A stretch of 64,000 nucleotides of DNA from Campylobacter sp. (GTDB lineage: Bacteria; Campylobacterota; Campylobacteria; Campylobacterales; Campylobacteraceae): assembly GCF_019423325.1 (NCBI RefSeq), contig NZ_JAHZBQ010000001.1, positions 806,001-870,000 on the forward strand. Direction: 5' to 3'. The translations under genes and the position numbers were made by a program. Of this stretch, positions 19,574 through 27,395 are shown piece by piece (position 1 is the first letter of the stretch; every line of letters starts with the position of its first letter). Below the pieces are notes generated by a model. That model did not search any database. It had not been told where the DNA came from and saw only the letters and a program-made list of their open reading frames with translations.

Positions 19574-19679
19574 AGCCCGCCTTTGCGTTAATCTAAGGCT
19601 CAATTTTATAAAATTGAGCCTAAAAAACTCATTATTAAGGCAAATTCTAGTATCATTCGCCATAAAAAAAGGATGAAAA

Positions 19680-20717
19680 ATGCTTCAAATCAGGCTCTTT
19701 CGCTTCGATCCGCACTGCGACGTCACGAGCTACTTCAAGCCCTATGTTTATGAAAGCGCGCCCTTTGCCGATCTTGCGGCACTGTTTGACGACATCTATG
19801 CGCACGATCCCTATTTTAGCGCGCAGGGGGTGGAATTTGTAAAAATTGGCGGCACCGCGGTGAGCGTAAAAGAGCCGCTAGATACGCTCATAGCGCACTT
19901 TGGAAGCGAGCTAATCATCTCGCCTCTTAGCGAAAAAGAGGCGATAAAGGATCTGCACTGCGAGCCACGAGCGTTTTTGGATAAATTTAGAGCCTTTGAG
20001 AGCATCGCGGACGCTGCTGATTTCGAGTTTTACAAAAGCCTTGCGCCCTATTTTTACTCGACGAAAATCCCCGCATGCTCGCAGGAGTTTTTGGGCAACA
20101 GCGCCTTTATCTTCGCGCACCGCCTGATGCAGACGCACCCGAGCGAGCGTATGAGGGTTTTAGAGATCATCGAGCTGCAGATGGCGTATTTTACGAAGTG
20201 CGACGCCGTGGGGATGGAGTTTGACGACCGCGCGGCATACAGGGCGTTTTGCGATATTTTAAAATTTGAGCCAGCGCGCAGCAATAAAATTTTAAGCGCG
20301 CAGAGCATGACGGAATTTGACGCAGCGGGCGCGAAGCACAATTTTAGCGGCTTTAACGTCGCCGTATGGTACGACGAGGCTGCGGAGGATCTAGCCAGCA
20401 GGCTGGGCGCGCAGATCGTGCACTTTGAGCACGAAGGCGCGCCGCTTGGAGCGCAGATATATGAGCGCGAACAGGAGTGCGCGCTGCGGCTGGGGGGCGA
20501 AATTTTATTTGACGCGTTTGATAGCGGAAGCGATTTTTTGCTAGTAAATTCCAAGCTTGCGCTTGATTTTTTAGACGGCAGAAGCGATGAAATCCAAAGG
20601 CTTTTCGGTAGAGATCTCGCGGGCTTTTATCTAATCGCGACGGATGAGCTCATCGCTCTAGCTCGCGGCGAGAGGCCCGACTTTTCGGCACGCAAGCTAA
20701 AGCCGATGCTGATTTAA
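19680..20717 (+). CDS. Conserved epsilonproteobacterial protein, DUF5644-like
   Basis: 345 residues, no signal peptide or membrane segment. The N-terminus (IRLFRFDPHCDVTSYFKPYV) looks like the beta-grasp/ferredoxin-like opening of the DUF5644 family, and the middle (YFYSTKIPACSQEFLGNSAFIFAHRLM) matches a helical segment as in iron-sulfur proteins related to fumarate reductase B. Only a few Cys are present, without a clear cluster motif. The C-terminal part (GFNVAVWYDEAAEDLASRLG...FLLVNSKLALDFL) may be an HdrB-like remnant. Conserved placement next to truD in Campylobacter supports it being real. Function unknown. Confidence 0.72.
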   Translation: MLQIRLFRFDPHCDVTSYFKPYVYESAPFADLAALFDDIYAHDPYFSAQGVEFVKIGGTAVSVKEPLDTLIAHFGSELIISPLSEKEAIKDLHCEPRAFLDKFRAFESIADAADFEFYKSLAPYFYSTKIPACSQEFLGNSAFIFAHRLMQTHPSERMRVLEIIELQMAYFTKCDAVGMEFDDRAAYRAFCDILKFEPARSNKILSAQSMTEFDAAGAKHNFSGFNVAVWYDEAAEDLASRLGAQIVHFEHEGAPLGAQIYEREQECALRLGGEILFDAFDSGSDFLLVNSKLALDFLDGRSDEIQRLFGRDLAGFYLIATDELIALARGERPDFSARKLKPMLI

Positions 20718-20880
20718 GCGGACGAGGTTTTAAAATTTATCCTATTACGACGGTAAAATTTTAAATCGACTGCATATTGATGATCGGCATAAAGCAAATA
20801 GTTTTCTTAATCGCAGGCGGTTTATCCTCTACTATTTCTTTAATTCGGGTATTTGTTGTTTTGCCCTATGGCTCGTATTC

Positions 20881-21363
20881 TTACTTTGCTATAAATTGAC
20901 TATTAAAGCTTACCTTTAATTTCTCTTTTAAAGTAAAATTTTCTAGTCCAACTCCACCACCGCCATATATGTTTAAAATTTTTCTCAAAATATCTATAAT
21001 TTCATCGCTGGTTGTATTCTCGGCATCTGTTTTTATATCGTGAAGCTCATAAATAATTCTATGCGGATCGCCAATCGTTTCATCATTAAAAATCCGCCTC
21101 AAGTCCAGCTCTATATCGTTACTTTTATAATGCAATAACCATATCGTTTTAGTTAAGGCATAATCTCCTATATCTCTTAAATGATCATGCGATATACGAA
21201 TTAGCCAAGTGTTATTTTCTCGGTCTATACACCAATCTAATCTTTCTAGGAACCATAGACTAATTTCATCATCATCATATTTTTTGCGTATTTTGTTTAT
21301 CGTTTCCAATAAACTATATTTTTCAATATCCTCTTTTGAAATACGCTCTGTAACAAACGCCAC
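20881..21363 (-). CDS. Immunity-like protein, MAFV-ISKED family, copy 1
   Basis: 160 residues, cytoplasmic, acidic. Shared family pattern: MAFV...ISKEDxEKY near the start, W-C-I-D-R-E...W-L-I (residues ~43-55), WLLHYK...D-I-E-L-D-L-R-R in the middle and a C-terminal LRKILNIYGGGGV helix. Start is GTG 21363 with AAGGGG upstream. It is downstream of, and 15 bp from, a close paralogue on the same strand; two more copies lie at 42.3-43.5 kb. I recall this family standing beside polymorphic toxins in other Gram-negatives, which suggests an antitoxin role; no toxin is adjacent here. Confidence 0.68.
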   Translation of the reverse strand: MAFVTERISKEDIEKYSLLETINKIRKKYDDDEISLWFLERLDWCIDRENNTWLIRISHDHLRDIGDYALTKTIWLLHYKSNDIELDLRRIFNDETIGDPHRIIYELHDIKTDAENTTSDEIIDILRKILNIYGGGGVGLENFTLKEKLKVSFNSQFIAK

Positions 21364-21378
21364 CTTATCCCCTTTGCT

Positions 21379-21864
21379 TTAAATTTTTGATATGAAAGTT
21401 ACTTGAATATTCTCTTTAGGGATAAAATACGTTATAATGTCTCCTCCCTTAAACTCATTTAAAATTTCTTTTAAAATATCTACAATCTCTTGTTTTGGTA
21501 TATCCCCGATATCGCTTCTTATAGATTCCAGTTCATATATTAGTATAAACGGATTATCCGTATCTTTTTTACTGGTATATTCATTATGTATATTCCTCAG
21601 ATCGATTTCTATATCTTTACCCTTGTAGTGCAAGATCCATATATCTTCGCCGCTATAGTTCATATCTCTCGGATCTCCGATAGTGATACTGCGCACAGGA
21701 AAAAGCCAAATACCTCTTTCTCGATCTATGCACCAATCTCTCGAATTTAAATCTACCAAATCAAGCTCACCCTGATAATACTTATTGCATATCTCATTGC
21801 ACGGTTTTAGCAAATCGTATTTCTCGACATCCTCTTTTGAAATTTCCTCTGTAACAAACGCCAT
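21379..21864 (-). CDS. Immunity-like protein, MAFV-ISKED family, copy 2
   Basis: 161 residues, closest relative of the gene 15 bp downstream. Same blocks: MAFVTEEISKEDVEKYDLL, DWCIDRERGIWLF, GDPRD, IWILHYKGKDIEIDLRNIH and VDILKEILNEFKGGD. ATG 21864 has AAGGAGG six bases upstream, a strong ribosome site. The two genes form an operon and look like a tandem duplication that has since diverged to well under half identity by eye. No toxin precedes it; upstream is repeat-rich noncoding DNA. Predicted role: binding a toxin domain in the cytoplasm. Confidence 0.68.
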   Translation of the reverse strand: MAFVTEEISKEDVEKYDLLKPCNEICNKYYQGELDLVDLNSRDWCIDRERGIWLFPVRSITIGDPRDMNYSGEDIWILHYKGKDIEIDLRNIHNEYTSKKDTDNPFILIYELESIRSDIGDIPKQEIVDILKEILNEFKGGDIITYFIPKENIQVTFISKI

Positions 21865-22073
21865 TCTATCCTCCTTAAGAATTTAAAATTTTAGACCGCT
21901 TGCGGGTTGCCGCCATCTTTTGCTCTTGCGACAAATCGTTTAGCCATTTTCGCAAATGGCTAAATATAGGCTAAATTTTATCTTGCCGCGCCGCGTAAAT
22001 TTTAAAATTTCGCTTTTATGTAGGCGCTGTTTTCTTGCGGGTCTCTCGCCGATAACTCGCCGCCTGCTGCTTA

Positions 22074-22205
22074 GATGAAATTTTAAAATTCCACTACCTG
22101 AGCGCATGGATAAAATTTTAAAATTTCGTCGTCCACGCGCACGAACGAAATTTTAAAATTCCACGCCGCTTAACACGAGCGGATGAAATTTTATAAAATT
22201 TTGCC
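22074..22205. repeat. Degenerate ~35-bp-period AT-rich repeat in the plsC gap
   Basis: AAATTTTAAAATT, itself palindromic, recurs at about 22078, 22113, 22148 and (variant) 22186, with GAT/GAA before it and CC-A-C or CGTC after. Spacing is 35, 35 and 38 bases. It occupies part of the 440-base gap (21865-22304) that otherwise holds no gene. Similar loosely spaced words fill other gaps in the window, for instance 41760-41900. Confidence 0.7.
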
Positions 22206-22304
22206 GCCGCAAATCAAAGCGCAAATAAACGCGCTAGCGCACAGAAATCGCGCGAACTAACAAAAGTCGCGTTTGAATTTTATCGATAAATTTATGAATC
22301 CCGC

Positions 22305-22991
22305 CTATGCTTCGGCGGTTTCGTTTTCGTCGATTACGGCTTGCATCGCCTCTCTGGCGTGCTGCAGCCAATCTTTATCGCTCGTATCGAGCAGGTCTAG
22401 GTAGATGATTTTGACGTGTCCGCTGTGGACGGTGAAATCGTGGGAGTTTGCGATGTGCTGCGTGCCGATGAGCACCACGGGCTGGACACGCAGACCGAGC
22501 TTGCTAACGATCGCTTTGGCGCCGCTTTGGAATTGCAAAAGCTGCGTGCCGCGATGTCTGGTGCCCTCGGGAAACATCGTGATGACGCACCCTTCGCTCA
22601 CGCGCTGTTGTACTTCGTGCACGATCCGCACCAGATCGCGCGGATTTGAGCGATCGACTTGGATCATCTTCGGAAGAGTGATGATTTTGCCGATGATAGG
22701 GATGTCTGCGATCTCCTTTTTAGCGATCCAGCAGATATCGGCGGGATGGGTTTCTTCGAGCACGACGATATCCATTATGCTTTGGTGGTTGGCGATTACT
22801 AGCTGCGCGCGCGGATCGGGAGTACCTATGATCTGGATATCGTATCCGACGCCGTAGCGCTGGAAGCGCCCCCAAATGCGGCGGAAGCGGCGATGAGAGG
22901 AGTTTTTCACCGCCATAGCGATCACGACGCAAACGACGGTAAAAATAAACCAAATCGCGTAAAATAGCGCTCTAATCCTTGCTAAGCTCAT
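22305..22991 (-). CDS. plsC: 1-acyl-sn-glycerol-3-phosphate acyltransferase
   Basis: Second acylation of phosphatidic-acid synthesis, at the inner membrane. The N-terminal membrane helix (ALFYAIWFIFTVVCVVIAMAV) precedes the catalytic H-x4-D motif in NHQSIMD; FPEGTRHRG binds the glycerol phosphate, and VVLIGT lies further on. 228 residues, normal. It overlaps the upstream SH3-protein gene by 20 bases and ends the ctpA-purCSQ operon. Confidence 0.94.
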   Translation of the reverse strand: MSLARIRALFYAIWFIFTVVCVVIAMAVKNSSHRRFRRIWGRFQRYGVGYDIQIIGTPDPRAQLVIANHQSIMDIVVLEETHPADICWIAKKEIADIPIIGKIITLPKMIQVDRSNPRDLVRIVHEVQQRVSEGCVITMFPEGTRHRGTQLLQFQSGAKAIVSKLGLRVQPVVLIGTQHIANSHDFTVHSGHVKIIYLDLLDTSDKDWLQHAREAMQAVIDENETAEA

Positions 22992-24264
22992 CTTTTTTAA
23001 CCCAGCCGATCTTGTTGCCGCCTAGCATGATTTTATAAAATTCCTTATTCGTACCCAAAATTTCAACCTTTTCGGGATTTTTAGTCACGTAAAATACCGT
23101 GGAGCTTTGCATAGGCAAAATTCTAACCGGGGAATTTTGCGCGATACTGCCCGTGCCATAAGGCCTTTGCGCATAGAAATTTACAGCCAAAATCAGCACA
23201 GCAAAGATAAGCGGCGTGATATTTTTGCTAAGCAGAAACATCACCAAAAGCACAGCAGCTAGCGTGTAGATCGCGATCTGCTTATAGGCTTCGAACTTGC
23301 TCTCTTTCGGATTTAGCCCGATCTGCGTGCTAAGATCCTCGGCGCGCGGATTAAGCTCAAGACCGAAATTTTCAAATTTTTTAGTATTAAGATTGAAATA
23401 GCTGAAATCTAAATTTGTGATATTTTTATCCACGACGGCGAAATAATATCCGCTCTGACTTGCGTATGTGCCGCGCACGGAGTCCACGCCCTGCTTGATA
23501 ATGGCTGGATTATCGATACTAAAAGCGCTGATTGCGCCGTTTCGGATACCAAGATCGAGCGTGAGTAAATTTGAAGCGTCGTCAAATTTTGTAGTTTTGT
23601 AGTTTTTAAGCTTCAGCTCGTCGGCTACGATATGCGAAAAATTAGGCTTCGTGTCAAGCTTCATAAATTCCGGATTATCAGGCTTAATAGAGCTTTTTTC
23701 AAAGAATTCTCCGTTGCGCTGCAGCGTCAAAACGAGCTCATTTATCTTATCGCTCTTATCGCTTGCCGCAAACCACAGCGTCGTCTCAAACATCTCGTCG
23801 CCCTCAATCCACGTAAGATTGTCGGCATTAAGCCACTTCATGCCATTGGTGCGGCTGATCTCCAGCTTTGGCTTAACGGTGATTTTCTGCCCCAAATACA
23901 CGGCGAAATCAATCTTAAAAATTTGATTGCAATACACCTTCCTAGGCATTCCACTGGCTTTTAGCGTAAGCTCCTTGGGCTTAATGTCCTGATAGACCTT
24001 ATCGTCGGATACATCCAGATCGACTTCGTTAGTAGGCGCCAGAGCCTTAAGATCGTCGATGCTTAGATTATCCATCGACATAACCTCTTTTTTATTATAC
24101 TTCAGCATTACTTTAGAATTATCGCGCGTCTGCGGCTCGTCGGGCTTATCCTCAGCTTTTTTCGGCGCATATTTACTTAGATCATCAAGCGAATCGATCT
24201 CAATCTCCGGCGCAGCAAACGCAAGCGTACAGACACCTAAAATAGTAAGAATTCTTTTTAGCAA
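22972..24264 (-). CDS. Exported membrane-anchored protein with C-terminal SH3-like domain
   Basis: Signal peptide (MLKRILTILGVCTLAFA), an Asp/Lys-rich linker with repeated SIDDLxxLAP-like motifs (SLDDLSKYAP, SIDDLKALAP), then a beta-rich periplasmic domain (residues ~95-320), two membrane helices (IAIYTLAAVLLVMFLL, ITPLIFAVLILAVNFYA) and a C-terminal SH3b-like tail (VRILPMQSSTVFYVTKNPEK...GWVKKDEL). The beta part faintly recalls BatD, but this is weak. Position between purQ and plsC matches a C. jejuni gene called a putative periplasmic protein. It overlaps purQ by 7 bases. Function unknown. Confidence 0.8.
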   Translation of the reverse strand: MLKRILTILGVCTLAFAAPEIEIDSLDDLSKYAPKKAEDKPDEPQTRDNSKVMLKYNKKEVMSMDNLSIDDLKALAPTNEVDLDVSDDKVYQDIKPKELTLKASGMPRKVYCNQIFKIDFAVYLGQKITVKPKLEISRTNGMKWLNADNLTWIEGDEMFETTLWFAASDKSDKINELVLTLQRNGEFFEKSSIKPDNPEFMKLDTKPNFSHIVADELKLKNYKTTKFDDASNLLTLDLGIRNGAISAFSIDNPAIIKQGVDSVRGTYASQSGYYFAVVDKNITNLDFSYFNLNTKKFENFGLELNPRAEDLSTQIGLNPKESKFEAYKQIAIYTLAAVLLVMFLLSKNITPLIFAVLILAVNFYAQRPYGTGSIAQNSPVRILPMQSSTVFYVTKNPEKVEILGTNKEFYKIMLGGNKIGWVKKDELSKD

Positions 24265-24923
24265 ATTAAGCCTTTTAGCATTTTCCCTCCGTCCGTACCG
24301 CCCAAAATAGGCTCTATCGCGCGCTCAGGATGCGGCATCAGGCCGAAAATCTTTTTGTTTTTATCGCAAATCCCGGCAATTGCGTCCACTGAGCCGTTCG
24401 GATTTAGATCCGCGCCGTTTTCGTCGCAGTATTTCAAAAGCACGCAGTCATCGTCGTATAGCGACTTTAGCGTATCCGCAGGCGCATAATAGTTTCCCTC
24501 GCCATGCGCGATCGGGATATTTAAAATTTCGCCCTTGTCGCAACAGTGCAGAAATTTATTGTCGTTTGAAACGACGCGCAGATGGTGAAATTTTGAGATG
24601 AAGCTTAAATTTATATTTCTACTCATCGCTCCTGCAAGCAGCTTCAGCTCCAAAAGCATCTGAAAGCCGTTGCAGATACCCAAAATATAGCCGCCCTTTC
24701 GCGCGTGATCAAGCACCGCCTGCATTATGGGGCTAAATTTAGCAATCGCCGCGGTTCGCAAATAATCCCCGTAGCTAAATCCGCCAGGCAGCACGATCAG
24801 ATCGGCATTTATAGCGGTTTCTTTATGCCAGATTATCTGCGTTTCGCAACCCAGCGCGTCAAAAGCGTATTTGCTGTCGCGCTCGCAGTTGGTGCCGGGA
24901 AAATTTACGATCGCTACCTTCAT
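24258..24923 (-). CDS. purQ: Phosphoribosylformylglycinamidine synthase, glutaminase subunit
   Basis: Supplies ammonia to PurL in step 4 of purine synthesis. Class I amidotransferase triad: Cys in ILGICNGFQML, His and Glu in GLMPHPERA; the oxyanion region is LPGGFSYGDYLR. 221 residues. It overlaps purS by 4 bases (ATGA type), as is usual for PurS/PurQ pairs that form one complex with PurL. purL itself is not in the window. Confidence 0.96.
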   Translation of the reverse strand: MKVAIVNFPGTNCERDSKYAFDALGCETQIIWHKETAINADLIVLPGGFSYGDYLRTAAIAKFSPIMQAVLDHARKGGYILGICNGFQMLLELKLLAGAMSRNINLSFISKFHHLRVVSNDNKFLHCCDKGEILNIPIAHGEGNYYAPADTLKSLYDDDCVLLKYCDENGADLNPNGSVDAIAGICDKNKKIFGLMPHPERAIEPILGGTDGGKMLKGLIC

Positions 24924-25156
24924 ATCTCGATCTCGTAGTCTTCAATGACGGTGTTTGCCAAAATTTCATCGCACATCTTAGCGACGTCGGCGTAAATTTT
25001 ATCCCTATCCTCGCCGTTTAGCTCAAGCACGATCTGTTTGGCTACGCGCACGTCCTCTACTCCGCTAAAACCAAGCGAAGCGAGGGCGTGTTTGACCGCC
25101 TTGCCCTGCGGATCGAGCACGCCCTCTTTAAGTCTTACGTTTACGATTACCTTCAT
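24920..25156 (-). CDS. purS: Phosphoribosylformylglycinamidine synthase subunit PurS
   Basis: Small (78 residues) bridging subunit of the PurL-PurQ-PurS complex. MKVIVNVRLKEGVLDPQGKA and VRVAKQIVLEL are typical, and the C-terminal IEDYEIEI is family-like. It sits between purC (3-bp gap) and purQ (4-bp overlap). Confidence 0.96.
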   Translation of the reverse strand: MKVIVNVRLKEGVLDPQGKAVKHALASLGFSGVEDVRVAKQIVLELNGEDRDKIYADVAKMCDEILANTVIEDYEIEI

Positions 25157-25159
25157 CGC

Positions 25160-25882
25160 TTATCCTAAAATTCTACGCAAGACCTCTTCGTAGGCCACTT
25201 TTACGCTACCGAGATCCTGCCTGAATACGTCCTTATCGAGCTTTTTGTCAGTTTGTTTGTCCCAAAAGCGGCAGCTATCGGGGCTGATCTCATCTGCAAG
25301 CAGGATATTTCCGTCCTTATCCCTGCCGAGCTCGATTTTGAAATCCACGAGCTTTAAATTTCGCTCGTCGAAAAATTTAATCAAAATTTCGTTGATCTTG
25401 CGCGCGATCTTTTTGAGCTCGTCAAGCTCGCTTTGGCTCTTTACGGCGCCAAGCAGCAAGCAATGCTCGTCGTTTAGTATCGGATCGCCCAGCTCATCGT
25501 CTTTGTAGCAAAACTCCACCAGCGTAAACGGAAGCTTCGTGCCCTCTTTGATGCCCAGGCGCTTTGTAAGCGAGCCGGTGGCGATATTGCGAGCGATGAT
25601 CTCAAGAGGGAAAATCTTGCATTTTTTTACGAGCTGCTCGGTCGGACTGATCGTCTCAACAAGCGCGGTGTCGATACCATGCTTTTTAAGAAGATCAAAA
25701 ATCAGCGTCGAAATTTTACAATTCAGCGCACCTTTGCCGCTCTCTTCGGCTTTTTTGACGCCGTTAAACGCCGTCAGCGAATCTTTAAATTCTGAGATCA
25801 AAAGGTCGTCACTTTCGTTAACCGACCACATCTTTTTGCCCTTGCCTTCGTAGATGAGCTCTTTTTTGGTAGCTTGCATCAC
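25160..25882 (-). CDS. purC: SAICAR synthetase
   Basis: Phosphoribosylaminoimidazole-succinocarboxamide synthase: joins aspartate to CAIR with ATP. YEGKGKKMWSV binds ATP, DSLTAFNGVKKAE is a signature, IARNIATGSLTKRLGI forms part of the active site, and LADEISPDSCRFWD closes the family set. 240 residues, as expected. Two adjacent Met codons open the frame; either may be used. It is 7 bp downstream of ctpA. Confidence 0.96.
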   Translation of the reverse strand: MMQATKKELIYEGKGKKMWSVNESDDLLISEFKDSLTAFNGVKKAEESGKGALNCKISTLIFDLLKKHGIDTALVETISPTEQLVKKCKIFPLEIIARNIATGSLTKRLGIKEGTKLPFTLVEFCYKDDELGDPILNDEHCLLLGAVKSQSELDELKKIARKINEILIKFFDERNLKLVDFKIELGRDKDGNILLADEISPDSCRFWDKQTDKKLDKDVFRQDLGSVKVAYEEVLRRILG

Positions 25883-25889
25883 ACTCTCC

Positions 25890-27206
25890 TTACTTGATGT
25901 TTAGAATTTTTATCGCGTCTATTGCGGTTTTTAACTGGATATCGTTATTAATCTGCTCTGCGGTGATGAAATTTTTCTCATCCTTTTTCTGAGCATCTTT
26001 TTTCTTGGTCTCGACCTTGGCTAACTCGCCTTGCAAATGCTTTTTGAGATCGGCTTCTTTTAGCGAGAATTCATCCTCGTCGCGGCTCGGCACCTTGCCC
26101 GGCGCCACTATGAGATCGGGCGTCACGCCCACCGCTTGGATGGTGCGGCCGCTTGATAGATAGTAACGCGCTATGGTTAGTCGCAAGGCTTCTTTATCCT
26201 CGATCGGTAGAATCACCTGCACGCTTCCCTTACCAAAAGTTTTTTCACCAACCAACACGGCGCGCTTTAGATCCTGAAGCGATCCGCTTACGATCTCGCT
26301 CGCACTCGCGCTGCCGCCGTTTACTAACACTACCAGAGGCAAATCAGTGATCTTCTTTTTAGGATCGGCGTTATGCGCTTCGGTTTCGTTTTTCGCGCGT
26401 CCTTTTTGAGAGACGATAAGCCCTTTGCCGACGAATAAATTTACAAGCCCGATCGCTTGATCCAAAAGCCCACCCGGGTTGTTTCGCAGATCCAAAATAA
26501 TGCCTTTGGCGTCTCTGTGCTCTTTTATAAATTTACTCGCATCCGCCACCACGTGCTGGTCGAAATTCGTAACGCGCAGATATAAAATTTTATCTTCCTC
26601 GATCATCTTGGCATAGACCGATTCTACTTTGATTATGTCGCGGATAATCTCGACGTCGAAAGGCTTGCTAACTCCCTTGCGGACGATCGTTAGAGTGATT
26701 TTGGTTTTCGGCTTACCGCGCATTTTTGAGACCGCATCGTCGATCGTGATGCCGAAGGTCGCGTTGCCGTCGATACGCAAGACCACATCGTTAGCCTGAA
26801 TACCTTTCTTGTCGGCAGGAGTGCCCTCGATAGGCGAGATGACGGTCAAAGCGCCGTCTTTCATACCCACTTGAATTCCAAGCCCACCGAACTCGCCCTC
26901 AGTCTGGACTTTCGTATCGTTAAACGCCTTTTCGTCCATATAGCTTGAGTGCGCGTCGAGGTTATTCATAAGCCCCGAGATCGTCTTGTCCACAAGTTCC
27001 GAGAATGTCATCTCATCAACATAATTGTTTTCGACGATCGCAAGCGTTTTGGTAAGCTTAGCTAGCGCCTCCAGACGCGTTTTTTCGCTATCTGGTTTTT
27101 TAGTCGCATTGACCTCTCTGGCTTGTAAATTTCCGGTAAAAAAACTAACGCCTAAAAATAGAGAAAATATGAATCCCAAGCCGAAGAAGAGGTGTTTTTG
27201 TCGCAA
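25890..27206 (-). CDS. ctpA: Carboxy-terminal processing protease, S41 family
   Basis: Periplasmic PDZ protease. Signal/anchor (LFFGLGFIFSLFLGVSFFTG), PDZ domain ~95-180 (GGLGIQVGMKDGALTVISPI), then the catalytic core: Ser in NGGSASASEIVSG and Lys in VGEKTFGKGSVQ, about 25 residues apart, plus ILDLRNNPGGLLD. The C-terminus is a Lys-rich charged coil. 438 residues. Start TTG 27206 is supported by AAGGA six bases upstream. It heads the purC-purS-purQ-SH3-plsC run and is divergent from clpB, as in C. jejuni. Confidence 0.95.
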   Translation of the reverse strand: MRQKHLFFGLGFIFSLFLGVSFFTGNLQAREVNATKKPDSEKTRLEALAKLTKTLAIVENNYVDEMTFSELVDKTISGLMNNLDAHSSYMDEKAFNDTKVQTEGEFGGLGIQVGMKDGALTVISPIEGTPADKKGIQANDVVLRIDGNATFGITIDDAVSKMRGKPKTKITLTIVRKGVSKPFDVEIIRDIIKVESVYAKMIEEDKILYLRVTNFDQHVVADASKFIKEHRDAKGIILDLRNNPGGLLDQAIGLVNLFVGKGLIVSQKGRAKNETEAHNADPKKKITDLPLVVLVNGGSASASEIVSGSLQDLKRAVLVGEKTFGKGSVQVILPIEDKEALRLTIARYYLSSGRTIQAVGVTPDLIVAPGKVPSRDEDEFSLKEADLKKHLQGELAKVETKKKDAQKKDEKNFITAEQINNDIQLKTAIDAIKILNIK

Positions 27207-27336
27207 AGTTTATCCTTGAAAGTAAAATGGAGTGAATTTTATAGAAAATTGGCTAAAAATAAGGTAAATTTCATACGAAATTTGCGCGTTTACGGATAAA
27301 TTTAAACCGAAAATTTTAAAATCTCACTAAAAAACC

Positions 27337-27385
27337 TTGACATAAAGACACTAAAGTTATATAATGCGATCAACTTCAACTTTAG
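27337..27385 (+). promoter_or_regulatory. clpB promoter with flanking inverted repeat
   Basis: TTGACA (27337-27342), 17 bases, TATAAT (27360-27365): exact sigma-70 consensus with optimal spacing, rare in Campylobacter. An 8-base perfect inverted repeat, CTAAAGTT (27351-27358) and AACTTTAG (27378-27385), brackets the -10 box and start point, a good place for a repressor. It matches neither CIRCE (HrcA) nor the HAIR consensus of HspR as I remember them. Confidence 0.75.
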
Positions 27386-27395
27386 GAGAAAATTT

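Noticed and set aside
20054..20554. 166-codon minus ORF opposite the DUF5644-like gene
   Set aside because: The plus frame has a start with ribosome site and the conserved neighbour truD; the minus frame is Ser/Cys-rich.
22405..22857. 150-codon plus-strand ORF
   Set aside because: Antisense shadow of plsC; the minus frame has all acyltransferase motifs.
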